The notes under the pieces were generated by a model, which did not search any database, was not told the DNA's origin, and saw only the letters and a program-made list of their open reading frames with translations. A program made the position numbers and the translations under genes. This document shows positions 41,666-50,682 of a DNA stretch of 64,000 bases, in pieces; within the stretch, counting starts at the first letter, position 1; every line of letters starts with the position of its first letter. The stretch comes from Vibrio jasicida CAIM 1864 = LMG 25398 (GTDB taxonomy: Bacteria > Pseudomonadota > Gammaproteobacteria > Enterobacterales > Vibrionaceae), in NCBI RefSeq assembly GCF_000400365.1, contig NZ_BAOG01000025.1:1-64000 (forward strand), given 5' to 3'.

Positions 41666-42010
41666 ATGCCAAGCACCTACAAACCACAAGTTTTACCCTC
41701 ATTCGATGAAATGGTAAAAATGGCGGAACGCGATCCCGAAGCCTTTGAGCAGTTCCGTCATGATATGGCAAAAGAGATGATCGAAGGTGCCTCAGAGCAG
41801 ATGCAGCCAAGGTTATGGGCGCAACAAAGCCATATAGACAGAGTCATCCATAACTGTAAAAACCCCAATCACACTAATGTCGTGTTGATGAATGAACTAC
41901 AGAAACAAGTCGTAAAATTCAGAGAGGCATTACAAGGGGAAGCGGCACCAACTCAAAAAGCCGATGTAGTTGAGTTGAAGGCGTTGAAAGGTAGAGATGA
42001 TTTTTACTAA
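41666..42010 (+). CDS. DUF3135-like hypothetical protein
   Basis: 114 aa from ATG 41666, which has GGAG 6 bases ahead (MPSTYKPQVLPSFDEM); an alternative ATG at 41648 also has a usable site and adds six residues. Soluble, charged, helical (SFDEMVKMAERDPEAFEQFR). Resembles the DUF3135 family of Vibrio from memory. Its TAA overlaps the stop of the convergent GIY-YIG gene. Confidence 0.7.
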   Translation: MPSTYKPQVLPSFDEMVKMAERDPEAFEQFRHDMAKEMIEGASEQMQPRLWAQQSHIDRVIHNCKNPNHTNVVLMNELQKQVVKFREALQGEAAPTQKADVVELKALKGRDDFY

Positions 42011-42294
42011 AACTCATTGGATAAATCGAGAAAGTCAGGATTCGTTTTTCTCACTAAATCTAACTTCCACTCTCGCTTCCATTGTTTCAGCTGCTTTTCT
42101 CGGTTTATGGCTGCAACCATGTCTTCGAACAGTTCAAAGTAAACGAGCTTATGAACGTTATACTTCTTGGTAAAACTCTCAACGACTCCGTTTTTATGTT
42201 GCCATATTCTTTGGGGCAGTTGACTGGTAACACCAATGTAGAGAACAGAGTTATTTTTTGAAGTTAGGATGTAAACGCAAGGTGTTTTGTCGAT
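42007..42294 (-). CDS. GIY-YIG nuclease-superfamily protein with no canonical start codon
   Basis: 95 codons, reading open from ATC 42294 to TAG 42007. The sequence has CVYILTSK and VLYIGVTS (the GIY-YIG core), RIWQHKNG and NREKQLKQWKREWK, which are normal for short UPF0213/YhbQ-like members. An in-frame TGA lies two codons before the ATC and there is no ATG, GTG or TTG before the core. AAGGAG sits 8 bases upstream of the ATC, so this may be a rare AUC start, or a normal start codon mutated. The stop overlaps the convergent DUF3135 gene. Confidence 0.7.
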   Translation of the reverse strand: MDKTPCVYILTSKNNSVLYIGVTSQLPQRIWQHKNGVVESFTKKYNVHKLVYFELFEDMVAAINREKQLKQWKREWKLDLVRKTNPDFLDLSNEF

Positions 42295-42381
42295 GGTTCA
42301 CTCTCCTTAATGACTTATTGTTAGTTTCTTATTGTGATTCACCAGCAATAAGCTTACTTCAAACTCGGAGCACTCGGTGAG

Positions 42382-42720
42382 TAGATTCTGAATCACGCTC
42401 GTCCCTCGCTGTTCAGAATGACGGTTAATTTAACTTACTATTAAATAAATTAAATCCGTCATTCTCGCGAGCCCCAGCGAGACTAAGAATCTGCTTTCAG
42501 CCAGTACGATACCTTAAAAAAGACTCCTTCTCGCAGCTACTTTAAGTCACTATTAAATAAAGAAATCCGTCATTCTAGCGAGCTTCAGCGAGACTAAGAA
42601 TCTACTTTCAGCCAGTACGACGCCTTAAAAAGACTCCTTCTCGCAGCTACTTTAAGCCACTCTTAAATAAAAGAAATCTGTCATTCTCGCGAGCTCCAGC
42701 GAGACTAAGAATCTACTTTC
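42382..42720. repeat. second palindromic-repeat array, 111-bp period
   Basis: A right arm (TAGATTCTGAATCACG... to GAATGACG, 42382-42423) is followed by three left arms starting at 42457, 42568 and 42679 (CGTCATTCTCGCGAGC and variants, the third TGTCATTC), exactly 111 bases apart. The intervening block (TTTCAGCCAGTACGA... to CTACTTTAAG) is repeated almost unchanged. The left arm itself can fold (ATTCTCGC with GCGAGA...AAT). The 433-base gap between the GIY-YIG gene and the DUF805 gene holds only this. Confidence 0.85.
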
Positions 42721-42743
42721 GACAAGTTCGCTACCCAAAGGCC

Positions 42744-43166
42744 TTACTTCGGCTCAGGACCGTAGTTGTTCTGACCTGCTGTACCTTTCAAGAAACCACA
42801 CTCAACCAGAATCCACAGACCACAAATCAGAGAAATCGAAGCGACCATCATTTGCGGTGTTGATGGGTCTTGCGCTACTGGGTTCGTCATTGGCGTTGCA
42901 ACTCGCCCAATGATCAACGGGATATTCAACGCTAGCCAGTAAATCGACTTATTACGGTCATGCCAGCGCTTAGTGGTGATCGCCAAATCTGGGATAAGAA
43001 GAATCAACAAGAAGATAGGCAGAAGAATATAAGAAAACGCAGGGAATAACTTACTGATGCCAGCACCGAAGCCCAAGATCATGATGTAGTAAATGATATT
43101 CCACACCCAGTAAGTTTTACGGCCTATACGCCCTTGGAAAGAAAACAGTAGTTCTTTAATCGACAT
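42744..43166 (-). CDS. DUF805 membrane protein
   Basis: 140 aa from ATG 43166; longer readings start at 43181 or at a GTG at 43211, and none has a clear ribosome site. Starts with the DUF805 signature LLFSFQGRIGRKTYW and continues with three to four membrane segments plus TTKRWHDRNKS. Inner-membrane protein of unknown function. Confidence 0.8.
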   Translation of the reverse strand: MSIKELLFSFQGRIGRKTYWVWNIIYYIMILGFGAGISKLFPAFSYILLPIFLLILLIPDLAITTKRWHDRNKSIYWLALNIPLIIGRVATPMTNPVAQDPSTPQMMVASISLICGLWILVECGFLKGTAGQNNYGPEPK

Positions 43167-43229
43167 CGAAACACTCAACATATTGAAAGTGCGACAACTC
43201 CTTGGCCGCACTAAGTAAATCTAGTGTGT

Positions 43230-43577
43230 CTAATTTACCACCTTCTGGAAGCAATCAATATCCATATCTCGAACATTCACAGTCAAACTGCGAACATGGC
43301 TCGCTTGTTCTTGCAACACCACCATCAGTGCTCTTGATAATTCCCGCTTCTGTTCTGAGCTTCTTCCTGCGAGCAAATCAAAGTTGATATGGATGAAGTC
43401 AACACTATCGCCCTCTTCCCCTACCAGCCAGTTGTGGCAACGAAGCGCACGAGATTTGACGGACGCCAACTCGAACAAACCACTGTCTAAAGTCACTTTG
43501 TGTAGGTCTTCTAATAGGCCTTGAACATTCACACGCTCATCGACCGAGTTGGAATATTCTAAAACTAAGTTTGGCAT
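43230..43577 (-). CDS. 5-carboxymethyl-2-hydroxymuconate delta-isomerase family protein
   Basis: 115 aa. Tautomerase-fold protein of the CHMI (HpcD) family: Pro2 directly after Met is the catalytic base of this group, followed by NLVLEYSNSV. The homoprotocatechuate pathway genes are absent here, so the true substrate may differ. Upstream of the DUF805 gene on the same strand, 63 bases apart. Confidence 0.8.
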   Translation of the reverse strand: MPNLVLEYSNSVDERVNVQGLLEDLHKVTLDSGLFELASVKSRALRCHNWLVGEEGDSVDFIHINFDLLAGRSSEQKRELSRALMVVLQEQASHVRSLTVNVRDMDIDCFQKVVN

Positions 43578-43706
43578 TTTGATTCCTTTCTTATTACGGC
43601 TAACTTTTAACCCGTAGTAATACCAATCTAAGCGGCAATTTCCGAGGAATGGACTATCATTCTGTCTACGCGATCACCAATCGATTGCTTTTGACAAAAT
43701 GGATAG

Positions 43707-43946
43707 ACCCAAGTGACCTCAAGATACAGGGTCCAGAGCGTTGTCATTGATTCTCTGTTTACCGAAAAAGCAAGCTAGGAAAACAACGCAGCATCGGTTC
43801 AATGACACGCTCCCGAAGGGCGAGCTGCCTTGGTCTGCATACTTTGTTAACAATTTTTAATTTAGAACCACTAGATCTTCAAATTGTTGCCTCGCCTGCA
43901 AACCAAGCCATTCTCGCTGAACCTAGCATCTCGAGGTTACTTGGGT
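43707..43946. mobile_element. MITE-like element with 21-bp terminal inverted repeats
   Basis: Ends ACCCAAGTGACCTCAAGATAC (43707-43727, split here as 21 positions) and its near-complement at 43926-43946 match at 18 of 21 positions. Inside, 43736-43750 pairs with 43799-43812 (GAGCG-TGTCATTGA stem with one bulge). About 240 bp, no ORF. The ends look like a repeat family I have seen described in Vibrio intergenic DNA. It fills most of the 515-base gap ahead of tpiA. Confidence 0.65.
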
Positions 43947-44092
43947 ATAGAACAAATGCAGCACCGACCAGATGAAGAAAGCCGAATAAGACATGACGCC
44001 AATCATGATCTGTTCACATTATTCTGTTATATTCCTACGTAGATTTTTTACATTAATAGACTATTTACATTAAAGATAAGGGAGATATTCCT

Positions 44093-44863
44093 ATGCGTCG
44101 TCCTGTAGTGATGGGTAACTGGAAACTAAACGGTAGCAAAGCAATGGTAACTGAGCTGCTAGCTGGTATTAACGCTGAACTTGAAGGCGTTGAAGGTGTT
44201 GACGTAGCAGTAGCTCCACCAGCTCTTTACATCGGTCTAGCTGAGTGTGTAATCGCAGAAGGTGATAACAAAGTTATCCTAGGCGCACAAAACACTGACC
44301 TAAACAACAGCGGTGCTTTCACTGGCGATATGTCTCCAGAAATGCTGAAAGACTTCGGTGCTTCTCACATCATCATCGGTCACTCAGAGCGTCGTGAATA
44401 CCACAACGAATCTGACGAGTTCATCGCGAAGAAATTCAACTTCCTAAAAGAAAACGGTCTAACGCCTGTTTTCTGTATCGGTGAATCTGAAGCTCAAAAT
44501 GAAGCTGGCGAAACTGAAGCAGTATGTGCACGTCAAATCAACGCAGTTATCGACACTTACGGTGTTGAAGCTCTAAACGGCGCAATCATCGCTTACGAAC
44601 CAATCTGGGCTATCGGTACTGGTAAAGCAGCAACAGCTGAAGATGCACAACGCATCCACGCTTCTATCCGCGCACTGATCGCAGCGAAAGACGAAGCAGT
44701 TGCAGAACAAGTAATCATCCAATACGGCGGCTCTGTTAAGCCAGAAAACGCTGAAGCTTACTTCTCACAACCAGACATCGACGGTGCTCTAGTTGGCGGC
44801 GCTTCTCTAGACGCTAAGAGCTTCGTAGCTATCGCTAAAGCAGCGGCAGCAGCTAAAGCTTAA
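44093..44863 (+). CDS. tpiA: triosephosphate isomerase
   Basis: 256 aa. Interconverts dihydroxyacetone phosphate and glyceraldehyde 3-phosphate. N9 and K11 in MGNWKLNG, catalytic H97 in IGHSERRE, catalytic E169 in [12 protein letters not shown], and the phosphate loop GGSVKPEN. Good ribosome site (GGGAG). Codon use is that of a highly expressed gene. Ends in a strong terminator. Confidence 0.99.
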   Translation: MRRPVVMGNWKLNGSKAMVTELLAGINAELEGVEGVDVAVAPPALYIGLAECVIAEGDNKVILGAQNTDLNNSGAFTGDMSPEMLKDFGASHIIIGHSERREYHNESDEFIAKKFNFLKENGLTPVFCIGESEAQNEAGETEAVCARQINAVIDTYGVEALNGAIIAYEPIWAIGTGKAATAEDAQRIHASIRALIAAKDEAVAEQVIIQYGGSVKPENAEAYFSQPDIDGALVGGASLDAKSFVAIAKAAAAAKA

Positions 44864-44890
44864 TTTCGCTTTTTACTAAGCAGAAATAGC

Positions 44891-44917
44891 AAAGGGATGC
44901 ATTACGCATCCCTTTTT
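44891..44917 (+). terminator. tpiA terminator
   Basis: Stem AAAGGGATGC (44891-44900) with GCATCCCTTT (44906-44915), loop ATTAC, T run to 44917. Confidence 0.93.
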
Positions 44918-44946
44918 GTTTGCTTACGACCGACTCAGTAAATTCT

Positions 44947-44985
44947 GTCATTCCGAAGAACCTAAGCGACATCAGGAATCTACTA
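44947..44985. repeat. solitary left arm of the palindromic repeat (variant)
   Basis: CTGTCATTCCGAAGAACC... to CAGGAATCTACT resembles the left arm of the 42.4-kb array. The remainder of the 298-base tpiA-rjg gap shows no gene. Confidence 0.5.
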
Positions 44986-45161
44986 ACCACATGTGTCAAA
45001 CCTAAAGTTAAGTAACGAAAAACGACTTACATCAAAACAAAGAACTAAATCGCACTTCCAGTTATTCCCACTCAATTCCATCCAACCAACGAACTCTATT
45101 CACTTACCCTGCTCTCAAGATCTACTATTGACCTACGCCTGTTCAAGGAGGAGCAATCGAC

Positions 45162-46511
45162 ATGACAACACCAATATCAGACATCGTCAGTGTGATTCAC
45201 CATGGTGGGAAACATACCGTCACTGGCTCTTGTCATGAGTTGAGGCTGCCGCACGGCAGCATCTTGATCGATTGTGGACTCTTCCAAGGCAAAGACATCC
45301 ATTTTGGCAACCGCAAGGCGTCACTGGATATTGAGTTTCCGGTAAAACACATCAAAGCATTAGTCCTAACTCATGCTCACATCGACCATATTGGACGCCT
45401 ACCTTGGTTGTTTGCAGCTGGATTTAACGGCCCCATTTACTGCACCAAAGCAACAGCCGAACTGGTACCGCTCATGCTAGAAGATGGATTAAAGCTGCAA
45501 CTGGGTTTGAACTTTCATCAGCGTCAACAAGTCCTCAACGTCATTAAAAAACAGATAAGACCCCATGACTACCAACAATGGCTGCCACTTGGCAAACAAT
45601 GTTACCTGCGCTTTCAACCTGCTGGACACATTCTTGGTTCCGCTTATGTGGAATTCAAACTCTCTAATCATGAAATCATCGTGTTTTCCGGAGATCTAGG
45701 TCCGTCCAATACCCCGCTCTTGCCCGATCCAAAGCCGCCAAAGCGTGCCGACTATTTGTTCATCGAGTCCACATACGGCAACAAAGAGCATGAAGACATT
45801 GCCACTCGAACTGAACGCTTGAACGCCATTATCGATCACGCACTGCAAGACGGTGGTGTAATTCTGATCCCAGCTTTCAGCGTAGGACGTACGCAGGAAC
45901 TGTTATTCGATATTGAGCAACTGATTCACCAACGCGACTTGTCGTCTTCTTTGCCAATTATCCTAGACTCACCGCTTGCGAAAAGAGTCACGAAAACCTA
46001 CCACCGTTTCAAAAAACTGTGGGGAAAAGAAGCAAAGCGAAAGCTCAACAATCATCGTCATCCCCTCGCCTTTGAACAATGCATTACTGTGAAAAGCCAT
46101 AGAGAACATCAAGCATTAGTGAATCGACTAGCCTCCACCGATGAGCCTGCAATTGTCGTCGCGGCATCCGGTATGTGCGAAGGAGGAAGAATCGTCAATT
46201 ACTTAAAAGCACTCTTACCAGACGAAAGAAATGATGTGTTGTTTGCGGGCTATCAAGCGCAAGGAACCTTAGGTCGAGAAATCCAATCAGGCTGCCACAC
46301 GGTAGATATCGATAATCAACCAATCGAAGCCAACGCACAGGTCCATACCATCTCTGGTTATTCTGCACACGCAGACCAAAGCGATTTATTGAAGTTTGTT
46401 ACTGGGATTCCAACACAACCAAAAGCCGTGCATTTGATACATGGAGAGAAAGAAGCAAAAAAAGAGTTAGGAGAGAAGTTGGAAGCAGAGGGGATTGAGG
46501 TGGTTAATTAA
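45162..46511 (+). CDS. rjg: MBL-fold/beta-CASP RNA-processing exonuclease-like protein (right junction gene)
   Basis: 449 aa. Metallo-beta-lactamase motif HAHIDH at 71-76, later zinc histidines in GHILGSAY and FSGDLG, and a beta-CASP domain with AASGMCEGGRIVNYL and SGYSAHADQ. Resembles the mRNA 3'-end-processing-factor group (CPSF73/YsxC-unrelated). In Vibrio this gene is known as the right junction of the O-antigen/capsule locus, and that is its position here. Strong ribosome site (AAGGAGGAG). Confidence 0.88.
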   Translation: MTTPISDIVSVIHHGGKHTVTGSCHELRLPHGSILIDCGLFQGKDIHFGNRKASLDIEFPVKHIKALVLTHAHIDHIGRLPWLFAAGFNGPIYCTKATAELVPLMLEDGLKLQLGLNFHQRQQVLNVIKKQIRPHDYQQWLPLGKQCYLRFQPAGHILGSAYVEFKLSNHEIIVFSGDLGPSNTPLLPDPKPPKRADYLFIESTYGNKEHEDIATRTERLNAIIDHALQDGGVILIPAFSVGRTQELLFDIEQLIHQRDLSSSLPIILDSPLAKRVTKTYHRFKKLWGKEAKRKLNNHRHPLAFEQCITVKSHREHQALVNRLASTDEPAIVVAASGMCEGGRIVNYLKALLPDERNDVLFAGYQAQGTLGREIQSGCHTVDIDNQPIEANAQVHTISGYSAHADQSDLLKFVTGIPTQPKAVHLIHGEKEAKKELGEKLEAEGIEVVN

Positions 46512-46579
46512 TTGGAGCTGGTTAGGGGTAAGAGCAAAGAAAGAAGGCCCTAGCAAACTAGGACCTTACCGGATATTGA

Positions 46580-47746
46580 TTAGTCACTACCAAACAAGTC
46601 ACGCGTGTAAACTTTATCCGCTACGTCTGCTAACTCTTCCACCATACGGTTAGAAACAATCACATCCGCACTTTGCTTGAACTCATTCAAATCTTTAATT
46701 ACTCGAGAATTAAAGAAATCTTCTTCTTTGAGTACTGGTTCGTAAACTACGACCTCAACACCTTTTGCCTTGATACGTTTCATGATGCCTTGAATAGAAG
46801 AAGCTCGGAAGTTATCAGATCCCGCCTTCATAATTAAACGGTAAATACCGACAACTTTTGGTTCGCGTTTAAGAATAGATTCCGCTACGAAGTCTTTGCG
46901 AGTGCGGTTCGCATCGACAATCGCACCGATAATGTTGTTTGGCACTTCTTGGTAGTTCGCAAGCAACTGCTTGGTGTCTTTTGGAAGGCAGTAACCGCCG
47001 TAACCAAAGGATGGGTTGTTGTAGTGATTACCAATACGAGGGTCTAGACCAACACCTTCAATGATCTGACGCGCATCCAAACCATGCGCTTCTGCGTAAG
47101 AATCTAGCTCATTGAAGTACGCGACACGCATAGCAAGGTAGGTGTTTGAAAACAGTTTTACGGCTTCAGCTTCTGTCGAATCAGTAAATAGGACTTGAAT
47201 ATTTTCTTTTACAGCCCCCTCAACCAGCAAGCTAGCGAATACTTCGGCACGCTCACTTCGCTCACCGACGATGATACGTGATGGGTGAAGGTTATCGTAA
47301 AGCGCCTTACCCTCACGAAGAAATTCTGGAGAGAAGATTACATTCTCACAACCAAGCTCTTCTTTAATGCGAGCCGTGTATCCCACTGGTACGGTAGACT
47401 TAATCACCATCACCGCATCAGGGTTAATTGCCATCACATCTTTAATAACTGCCTCAACTGAAGAAGTGTTAAAGTAATGCGTAACGGCATCGTAGTCAGT
47501 GGGCGTTGCAATCACAACATAGTCTGCGCCTAGATAGGCTTTATGCTTATCCGTTGTTGCAGTAAAGTTTAGTTCCTTATTCTTAAGGAAATCTTCAATC
47601 TCAGCATCAACAATTGGAGACTGTTTTTTATTGAGTAATTCAACCTTTTCAGGAACGATATCTAGTGCAACAACTCCATGGTTTTGAGCTAACAACATGG
47701 CGTTTGAAAGGCCGACATAACCAGTGCCAACGACAGCAATTTTCAT
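46580..47746 (-). CDS. ugd: UDP-glucose 6-dehydrogenase
   Basis: 388 aa. NAD-dependent double oxidation of UDP-glucose to UDP-glucuronate. GTGYVGL at 7-13 binds NAD, catalytic C253 in [13 protein letters not shown], and the C-terminal UDP-binding domain. Short (388 aa) Vibrio-type Ugd. Supplies uronic acid for capsule. Own unit, divergent from wecA, with a visible promoter. Confidence 0.96.
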   Translation of the reverse strand: MKIAVVGTGYVGLSNAMLLAQNHGVVALDIVPEKVELLNKKQSPIVDAEIEDFLKNKELNFTATTDKHKAYLGADYVVIATPTDYDAVTHYFNTSSVEAVIKDVMAINPDAVMVIKSTVPVGYTARIKEELGCENVIFSPEFLREGKALYDNLHPSRIIVGERSERAEVFASLLVEGAVKENIQVLFTDSTEAEAVKLFSNTYLAMRVAYFNELDSYAEAHGLDARQIIEGVGLDPRIGNHYNNPSFGYGGYCLPKDTKQLLANYQEVPNNIIGAIVDANRTRKDFVAESILKREPKVVGIYRLIMKAGSDNFRASSIQGIMKRIKAKGVEVVVYEPVLKEEDFFNSRVIKDLNEFKQSADVIVSNRMVEELADVADKVYTRDLFGSD

Positions 47747-47773
47747 GAATATCCCCTTAAAACTATCAAGCTA

Positions 47774-47802
47774 AGAATACTCCTCCTCGTAAATGACATC
47801 AA
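47774..47802 (-). promoter_or_regulatory. candidate ugd promoter
   Basis: Minus strand -35 TTGATG (47797-47802), 17-base spacer, -10 TATTCT (47774-47779). A perfect CTGTG-AA-CACAG palindrome lies just upstream at 47817-47828 and could be an operator. Confidence 0.45.
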
Positions 47803-47920
47803 CTCTAGAGGCACTTCTGTGAACACAGTTAGCTATAAATATCCTATTACTAACTTTTTCATGTCTTTAATTTACGTTAGAATCGCATAGATTAAATTTA
47901 ATAATACAGTTGGCTAATGT

Positions 47921-48994
47921 ATGTTCCTCGAACTCAGTTTTATCTTTTTCTCTTCTTTTGCCACGCTCTTTTTAATGCGAAAAGTAGCAAAGAAAGTAGG
48001 CTTAGTTGACAAGCCCAACGCTCGTAAACTACACAATGGTGCAGTCCCTTTAGTTGGTGGAATCTCTATTTGTTTAGTTCTTACACAATACCTCACTTTT
48101 AAACCAGAAATTATCGAACATAGCTGGCTTTATCTACTTTGCATCTGCGTGTTAACAGCTGTCGGAGCCGTTGATGATAAGATCGACCTCAACTTCAAAG
48201 TTAGAATGGGCATTCAAGCAGCGTTATCTATAGTAATGATGAAAGTAGCGGGTATTGAGCTACATAGCCTAGGTGACATGTTTGGTTTTGGTGAGATATC
48301 CCTTGGCTGGGCTGGCAGTTTGGTGACGATCCTAGCTGTAATTGGAGCAATAAATGCCTTTAATATGGTTGATGGGATTGACGGCCTGCTAGGTGGATTA
48401 TCTATTGTAACCTTTGGCGCGTTAGCATTTTTACTTCAAGTCGATAGCCAGCATGGCCTTGCCTATTTATGTGTCGTAATTATAGTAGCGATGCTACCTT
48501 ACATTTGCATGAACCTTGGCGTTTTGGGGAGAGAGAGAAAAGTTTTCATGGGCGATGCTGGAAGCATGATGATCGGCTTTACTGTCATTTGGCTATTATT
48601 AGGTGTCAGCCAGGTTGAAAATTCAGAACCTTTGATGCGCCCAGTCACGGCTCTTTGGCTAATCGCAGTCCCACTAATGGATATGGCTGCAATAATGATC
48701 CGCCGCATACGCCGTGGAGATTCACCATTCAAACCAGATCGTGAGCACCTGCACCATATATTCCAAAGATTAGGGTTAGGGCCAAAACAAACTCTTATTT
48801 CAATTTGCTTTATTGCTTCACTTTATGCAAGCGTAGGCATTTATGGAGAGGCAAGAGATATCCCAGAATCAGTCATGTTCAGTTTATTTATTGGATGTTT
48901 TGTTGTTTACTCATTAATTCTTACCTATATCTGGCGCATAACTAGCTTCCTACGTAAGAAGTTAAATAAAGAGTCTCCAACACAAGAAGTATAA
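47921..48994 (+). CDS. wecA: undecaprenyl-phosphate alpha-GlcNAc-1-phosphate transferase
   Basis: 357 aa, about eleven membrane segments. Starts a lipid-linked glycan by moving GlcNAc-1-phosphate from UDP-GlcNAc to undecaprenyl phosphate. Motifs: DDKID 85-89, NMVDGIDGL 148-156, MGDAGS 210-215 and HLHHIFQRLG 276-285. It is the only plus-strand gene of the sugar locus, convergent with the fnl-wbu end. It would give the GlcNAc acceptor for the L-FucNAc transferase WbuB. Confidence 0.92.
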   Translation: MFLELSFIFFSSFATLFLMRKVAKKVGLVDKPNARKLHNGAVPLVGGISICLVLTQYLTFKPEIIEHSWLYLLCICVLTAVGAVDDKIDLNFKVRMGIQAALSIVMMKVAGIELHSLGDMFGFGEISLGWAGSLVTILAVIGAINAFNMVDGIDGLLGGLSIVTFGALAFLLQVDSQHGLAYLCVVIIVAMLPYICMNLGVLGRERKVFMGDAGSMMIGFTVIWLLLGVSQVENSEPLMRPVTALWLIAVPLMDMAAIMIRRIRRGDSPFKPDREHLHHIFQRLGLGPKQTLISICFIASLYASVGIYGEARDIPESVMFSLFIGCFVVYSLILTYIWRITSFLRKKLNKESPTQEV

Positions 48995-49070
48995 GTACTC
49001 ATCCATTGTTACTTGATTTCAGGAAAAAACGTCTTTTTTATCATTTAGGTGCATTTCTGTATAACATTAC

Positions 49071-49481
49071 TTACTTGGCTATCATCACAGGTACTTTAGC
49101 GAATTGAGGATTAAATGGGCCTTCTTTAACTTCCAGTAACAGAGCTTTATCGGAAAGACATTCCACACTGTGGATGTCTTTCGGTAGAAACTCGATAACC
49201 CTTACCCTCTGACCATCGCCGACAAGGAGCTCTGAAGCAACACTCCCGTCAAAGTTATACTGACACACTCTAATCACACCACTTACGACGATAAACATCT
49301 CCCATTGATGTGAAAGTTCGTGATAATGAGGTTCAACATAACTTCCCTTTATTAAAGCGATGAATAGCCTCTGAACCTTTTCACCATAATCAGCATGTAA
49401 ATTATGGTGTGCCCTTTTTCTTGATGAGGTTTGCGCTCTTTCAAAAAGTACAGATAAGCTCTCATCATTATAAGTGTTCAT
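49071..49481 (-). CDS. wbuC: WbuC-family cupin protein
   Basis: 136 aa. Cupin fold with PHYHELSHQWEMFIVVSG, the metal-site histidines being in the PHYH segment. WbuC regularly follows fnlABC-wbuB in E. coli O26-like loci; its role is not known. One base after wbuB. Last gene of the cluster. Confidence 0.88.
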   Translation of the reverse strand: MNTYNDESLSVLFERAQTSSRKRAHHNLHADYGEKVQRLFIALIKGSYVEPHYHELSHQWEMFIVVSGVIRVCQYNFDGSVASELLVGDGQRVRVIEFLPKDIHSVECLSDKALLLEVKEGPFNPQFAKVPVMIAK

Positions 49482-49482
49482 A

Positions 49483-50682
49483 CTATTCCTTCAATGCTTC
49501 GATAATAGTTGCTCCTGCCGCCTGAACAGAAAACTCTTGCTCAAGCAGAGAATATGCCCTACATCCTATTTGCGCTCTCAATTCCACGTTTTCATACAGT
49601 GATAACGCATTCTTATAAAGTACGTCGTCTTCACCATTGACAGAAATCATCCCCGCATTATTGTCATTAATAATGTCGAGTAAATCATTACCGCGATTCA
49701 CACTACCTAAAATTGGAATGGACTGAACCATATATCCTAGGAGTTTACCTGGAAAGTTATGGGCAGTATGCTGAGCGGAAAGCGAAAAAAGGCCAATATC
49801 AATATCCGCGAGGAGATCCTTAAACTCATTCTGATCTACTGATGGCAGGTAAGTGAAATTATTAAGCCCCCATTCTTTAGCCAACTGGTTAATAAGAGCA
49901 ACCTCATCACCTTGGCCAACAAAAAGAAAATGTGCTTTTCTATATGAACTCATCGCTCTAGCTAGGCGCATCAAATTCGCCATGTCTTGAGCATGACCAA
50001 TATTGCCTCCATAGAAGTAAATGACCTTGCCTTCCAAATTTAGTTGGCGACGAATACTGTCTTTCTGAGAAGACAGTATATGCGGGGTAAGCTCTGCCCA
50101 ATTTCTTAATATTTCGGAAGTATAACGATGGCCTGTGATCTCGTTAAAAAGCAATTGATTTTTTTCAGACATTAAACCAATGGTATCGGCTTGCTCATAA
50201 GAAAGTTTTTCAAAGAATCGAAAATATCTTTCAATCAATGAACCTTGCTTTATCATGCCGGCATCGATAACCCATTGAGGAAATAAGTCTCGCAAAACCA
50301 AGTACGCTTTACATTGGCAACGTACTTTAATTTTTGAAACAAGTCCCCCAAAGAAAATCGATGGTGAGTAGTAAACAATGCCATCAAACGTATCTGGCTT
50401 AACTTCATGAGAAATGGCATTCCAGGCACGAGTTGACAACAACGTTTCATTAACAGCTCGCTTTACTTTGGGTACATCTTTAATTGCACCACTGGAGAAT
50501 CGCCAAACTTTTACGTTATCTATAACACTTTTTACTAACTTTGTTTGTTGCCCTTGTTCGGGGGTAATAACAATAACATCATGTCCTAGAGCTGCGTAGT
50601 GGCAAGCCAATTCATGAAACATTTTTGCCCCAACACGGGTACTGCGGGGCAAGTAGTCATCAATAATTAAAGCTAAGCGCAT
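49483..50682 (-). CDS. wbuB: GT4 glycosyltransferase, probable L-FucNAc transferase WbuB
   Basis: 399 aa from ATG 50682, which shares one base with the fnlC stop (TAATG). GT-B fold: N-terminal LALIIDDYLPRSTRVGAKMFHELA, LRDLFPQW, and the C-half GGNIGHAQD and a late sugar-nucleotide region. WbuB family members are credited with adding FucNAc to GlcNAc-PP-undecaprenol. The sugar is inferred from the neighbouring fnlABC genes. Confidence 0.85.
   Translation of the reverse strand: MRLALIIDDYLPRSTRVGAKMFHELACHYAALGHDVIVITPEQGQQTKLVKSVIDNVKVWRFSSGAIKDVPKVKRAVNETLLSTRAWNAISHEVKPDTFDGIVYYSPSIFFGGLVSKIKVRCQCKAYLVLRDLFPQWVIDAGMIKQGSLIERYFRFFEKLSYEQADTIGLMSEKNQLLFNEITGHRYTSEILRNWAELTPHILSSQKDSIRRQLNLEGKVIYFYGGNIGHAQDMANLMRLARAMSSYRKAHFLFVGQGDEVALINQLAKEWGLNNFTYLPSVDQNEFKDLLADIDIGLFSLSAQHTAHNFPGKLLGYMVQSIPILGSVNRGNDLLDIINDNNAGMISVNGEDDVLYKNALSLYENVELRAQIGCRAYSLLEQEFSVQAAGATIIEALKE

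Noticed and set aside
40333..42720. Tandem repeats as a CRISPR array
   Set aside because: Repeats are long and palindromic, the sequences between them are themselves repeated rather than unique, and no cas genes are present.
44993..45238. 81-codon ORF overlapping the rjg start
   Set aside because: Overlaps the strongly supported rjg gene and its ribosome site in another frame.
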